A DNA stretch of 64,000 bases from Chloroflexota bacterium (GTDB lineage: Bacteria > Chloroflexota > Dormibacteria > Dormibacterales > Dormibacteraceae). The stretch lies in assembly GCA_005880695.1 (NCBI GenBank), contig VBGR01000033.1:1-64000 (forward strand), written 5' to 3'. This document shows positions 61,757-64,000 of the stretch, piece by piece. The notes below the pieces were generated by a model that saw nothing but the letters and a program-made list of their open reading frames with translations, ran no database searches and was not told the DNA's origin. The first letter of the stretch is position 1; each line of letters starts with the position of its first letter. The position numbers and the translations under genes were made by a program.

Positions 61757-62631
61757 GTCAGCCTGATCGACTGGATCACCGACTCGGCACGCGCCGAATC
61801 TCCTGACTCCCAGTCCGCCTGCGGGACCAGCGCCTGGACCTCGAACAGAGGTGGCGAGCCCGGACCTGAGATGTACACGCGTTCGAGGTACCAGACGCTG
61901 CCCTGGCGCGTGATCTTGACCACGGCCTCGGCCGCCGGGTGGCCGTCGACGACGATGCTCTGCGCCTGGCGGCTGATCTCGACCTTGGTGCCCGCCGGCG
62001 GCTGGGCGACCAGCTGACCGAGCTGGAAGGCGAGCAGGATGCCGGGCTCGGCCTGGTCGCCTTTGTCGCTGGCTATGGTCGGGCCCAGCGTCATCACGGC
62101 GCCGCTGGGCTTGACGCTCAGGAGATCGCCCGACGCCTGCGCAACCGGCGTCGCTTCGGACTGCATGCGTGCCACGACCACCAGCTTTTGGGGATTCGAC
62201 TTGTCCAGCGAGTAGTCGAAGCCGGACCAGTCCTTGGGGAGCGTGTACTGGACCCTCAAGTTCTGGCTGCGCCAGTTCTTGCCTGGCGAGGCGGTCGGGC
62301 TCGGCTGGGGCTGAGCCGGCCGGGAGATGACCGCGGCGACTTTTGTCGCCAGAGGCTGGCTCAGCGGCGAGATTCCGAACCCGATGCCGGCCAGCAGCGG
62401 GATCATCGCAACCACGAGCCAGAGCCGCCAGGCCCCGGAGCGCGCCTCCCCGGTGGAGAGGTCGTGCCCGCAGAAGCCGCAGAAGCGGTCGAAGGGCCCG
62501 GCCACTCCCTGGCAGGCGGCGCATTGGCGGAGCGGCAGCTCGCAGCTCCCGCAGCGATCCAGGTACATGGCGGGTGCGTCGCAGCGGGGGCACAGGCTCG
62601 GGGCGGTGAGCGCGGCGGGTGGCAGCTTCAC
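61753..62631 (-). CDS. Membrane protein with N-terminal zinc ribbons and outer domain
   Basis: A 292-residue protein from GTG 62629-62631. The N-terminus carries eight cysteines in CPRC, CGSC, CAAC and CGFC pairs (double zinc ribbon, residues 12-58). A transmembrane helix (about 71-91) and a Pro/Ser linker follow, then a roughly 190-residue extracytoplasmic domain (LRVQYTLPKDWSGFDYSLDK) that resembles lipoprotein/PsbP-like folds. The function is unknown. Upstream in-frame residues come from the structured spacer and are not coding. Confidence 0.65.
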   Translation of the reverse strand: MKLPPAALTAPSLCPRCDAPAMYLDRCGSCELPLRQCAACQGVAGPFDRFCGFCGHDLSTGEARSGAWRLWLVVAMIPLLAGIGFGISPLSQPLATKVAAVISRPAQPQPSPTASPGKNWRSQNLRVQYTLPKDWSGFDYSLDKSNPQKLVVVARMQSEATPVAQASGDLLSVKPSGAVMTLGPTIASDKGDQAEPGILLAFQLGQLVAQPPAGTKVEISRQAQSIVVDGHPAAEAVVKITRQGSVWYLERVYISGPGSPPLFEVQALVPQADWESGDSARAESVIQSIRLT

Positions 62632-62848
62632 TCGAGTTCCCGGCCAATCTGGCCGGCGCTTGTCTGGGGGGCTCCGCCCCCCCGATGCGCCGCCGTCAAG
62701 ACGCAAGCCCGCTCGCTGGCGCTCGCGGCGCGCTGCCGCGCGGTCTTGACTGCGTCGGCGGCCTGCGCTCCGCGCCGGCCTTCCCCCCGTCGGCGCCACT
62801 CGGCGCCGCCCCTGGCCTTCGGCCGGGGCCCTATCCCCTTCCCCCACC
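62632..62848. other. Structured GC-rich intergenic region
   Basis: A gap of 217 nt with several palindromes: GGGGGGC-TCC-GCCCCCC (62669-62685 region), a long-range repeat GTCAAGAC/GTCTTGAC that encloses about 45 nt of GCGC-rich sequence (about 62696-62752), and CTGGCCTTCGGCCGGG near 62811-62826. No convincing ORF, tRNA or promoter is seen. It may be the terminator/3-prime UTR of the RNase J gene, a mobile palindromic element or a small RNA. Confidence 0.45.
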
Positions 62849-64000
62849 TCATAGCTCGGTAACCACCGGGATCACCATCGGGTGCCGCTTGGTCCGCCGC
62901 CGGATCACCGCCGCGACCGCGTCGTGGACCGTCTCCTTGATGAGGGCGGTCTCCGGCTCGCCGGTCGACTTCTGGAGGTCTCGGAGGACCGCCTGGCGCG
63001 CCTCCTCGAGCACCTCTCCGCTGACGCCGGGCTCGGCGAAGCCGCGTGAGATCAGCTCCGGCCCGCTCCGCAGCACGCCGCCGCGGTCGACCGCCAGCGT
63101 GACGATCACCATGCCGTCCTGGGCGAGCCGGCCGCGGTCGCGCAGCACCACGTCCTCCACGTCGCCGATGCCGAGCCCGTCGACGAAGACGTTCCCCGCC
63201 GGCACCGTGCCGTCGCGCTGAATCGAATCGGCGGTCAGCTCGACCACCTCGCCGTCCTCCACGATCAGCACTCGGTCCTCAGACATGCCCAGCGTCGTTG
63301 CGATCCGGGCGTGATGGATGAGCTGCCGGTACTCGCCGTGCACCGGGATGAAGTACTTCGGCTCAACCGCCTCCAGCACCGTGCGGAGCTCCGCCTGGTA
63401 AGCGTGGCCGGAGACGTGGACCTGGTCGACCTGCGAGTAGTAGACCTCAGCGCCGTGCTTGTAGAGGTTGTTGATGATCTGGTGCACGAGCCGCTCGTTG
63501 CCCGGGATGGGCGTGGCCGAGATGAGCACACGGTCGCCCTTGCGGACGTTGACGAACGGGTGGCGCTGGCCCGCAAACCGGGACAGGGCTGAAAGCGGTT
63601 CGCCCTGGCTGCCGGCGGTCAGGATGAGCAGCTTGGAGGGCGGCACCTCCTCCACCTTCTCGAGCTTCACAAGTAGCCCCGGCTTGACCTTCAGATGGCC
63701 GAGCTCCTGGGCCGTTTTCACATTCTCCTGGAGGCTCCGGCCGGCCACCGCCACCCGACGTCCAAACTCCACGGCCAGGTCCAGGAAGCGCTGGATGCGC
63801 TGGATGTTGGAGGCGAAGGTGGCCGCCACGATCCGTCCGGGCGCTTCTCGGAAGATCCTCTCGAACGAGCTGACGAGGTCACGTTCGGAGCCGCTGTGGC
63901 CGGCCCGCTCGGCGTTGGTGGAGTCGCTGAGCAGCAGGAGGACCCCCTCCTGGCCGAGCTGGCGGAAGCGCTTGAGGTCCGTGGGCGCACCCATCGGTGG
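62849..64000 (-). CDS. rnj: Ribonuclease J, C-terminal part (5-prime end beyond the window)
   Basis: The last 383 residues of an RNase J-type metallo-beta-lactamase nuclease. Seen are LLLSDSTNAERAGHSGSERD, the beta-CASP motif TAGSQGEPLSALSRFA, KGDRVLISATPIPGNE, SGHAYQAEL and FIPVHGEYRQL, plus a C-terminal RNase J domain. The HxHxDH zinc motif lies outside the window. RNase J has 5-prime exonuclease and endonuclease activity in mRNA decay and rRNA maturation. The reading frame continues past base 64000. Confidence 0.95.
   Translation of the reverse strand, partial: PPMGAPTDLKRFRQLGQEGVLLLLSDSTNAERAGHSGSERDLVSSFERIFREAPGRIVAATFASNIQRIQRFLDLAVEFGRRVAVAGRSLQENVKTAQELGHLKVKPGLLVKLEKVEEVPPSKLLILTAGSQGEPLSALSRFAGQRHPFVNVRKGDRVLISATPIPGNERLVHQIINNLYKHGAEVYYSQVDQVHVSGHAYQAELRTVLEAVEPKYFIPVHGEYRQLIHHARIATTLGMSEDRVLIVEDGEVVELTADSIQRDGTVPAGNVFVDGLGIGDVEDVVLRDRGRLAQDGMVIVTLAVDRGGVLRSGPELISRGFAEPGVSGEVLEEARQAVLRDLQKSTGEPETALIKETVHDAVAAVIRRRTKRHPMVIPVVTEL

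Noticed and set aside
61373-62647. N-terminal extension of ftsK up to 62647
   Set aside because: The extra residues are Arg/Pro-rich read-through of convergent and divergent genes. The TATAAT box at 61407-61412 and ATG 61372 define the real start.

Overview
This is a GC-rich bacterial chromosome segment, densely packed and with mostly short intergenic gaps. No rRNA, tRNA, CRISPR array, insertion sequence or phage gene is visible, and no stretch over 300 bases lacks a gene. The gene content points to a monoderm-like Terrabacteria lineage such as Dormibacterota, Chloroflexota or a deep actinobacterial relative. Supporting traits are RNase J plus RNase Y, SpoVS, LL-diaminopimelate aminotransferase, a Gram-positive type LexA box (GAAC-N4-GTTC), an archaeal-looking Tad pilus set, GpgS and a TtuA-type tRNA thiolase. 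The phylum is an inference; no marker here proves it.

Layout. 1-6444: Tad/Flp pilus locus (TadG, two TadE, CpaB, TadB, TadC, a membrane-anchored pseudokinase, a small membrane protein and the Flp pilin). 6516-14654: metabolic genes (ferredoxin, isocitrate dehydrogenase, D-Ala-D-Ala carboxypeptidase, enolase, a Cys/Met PLP enzyme, CysM with a JAMM peptidase, an MFS transporter). 14616-19835 (minus): GpgS, a GT4 glycosyltransferase and a glycogen debranching enzyme. 19852-23419: Der and a two-component system. 23477-30334 (minus): pyruvate dehydrogenase complex, including an E3-E1alpha fusion, and NadE. 30349-32369 (minus): a GH5 hydrolase and a small membrane protein. 32401-35568: sulfur carrier, TtuA, PyrF and a TIGR00300 protein in one overlapping operon. 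35576-41747: SDR, split TauE pair, acyl-CoA ligase, PanE, acyl-CoA dehydrogenase and TetR. 41789-44198: an SOS cluster (unknown SOS gene, CNB protein, glutaredoxin, YneA-like LysM protein, LexA). 44191-61372 (minus): a long genome-maintenance block, hflX-dapL-miaA-mutL-mutS-miaB-spoVS-ymdB-rny-recX-recA-pgsA/cinA-rodZ-ftsK. 61445-64000: two zinc-ribbon proteins and RNase J (cut by the window edge).

Three features run through the window. First, several genes have no ATG/GTG/TTG start that includes their conserved N-terminus, but do have a CTG in the right place, often in a CTGA overlap with the previous stop (miaB, hflX, GT4, gpgS, rodZ, half-TauE). Second, many start codons sit 5-12 nt after a TAnnnT -10 box with no Shine-Dalgarno sequence, which predicts leaderless mRNAs. 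Third, four LexA boxes control recA, lexA, a YneA-like cell-division inhibitor candidate and an uncharacterised 128-residue protein; the last carries one of the two strongest boxes and is the best candidate for an undescribed SOS function.
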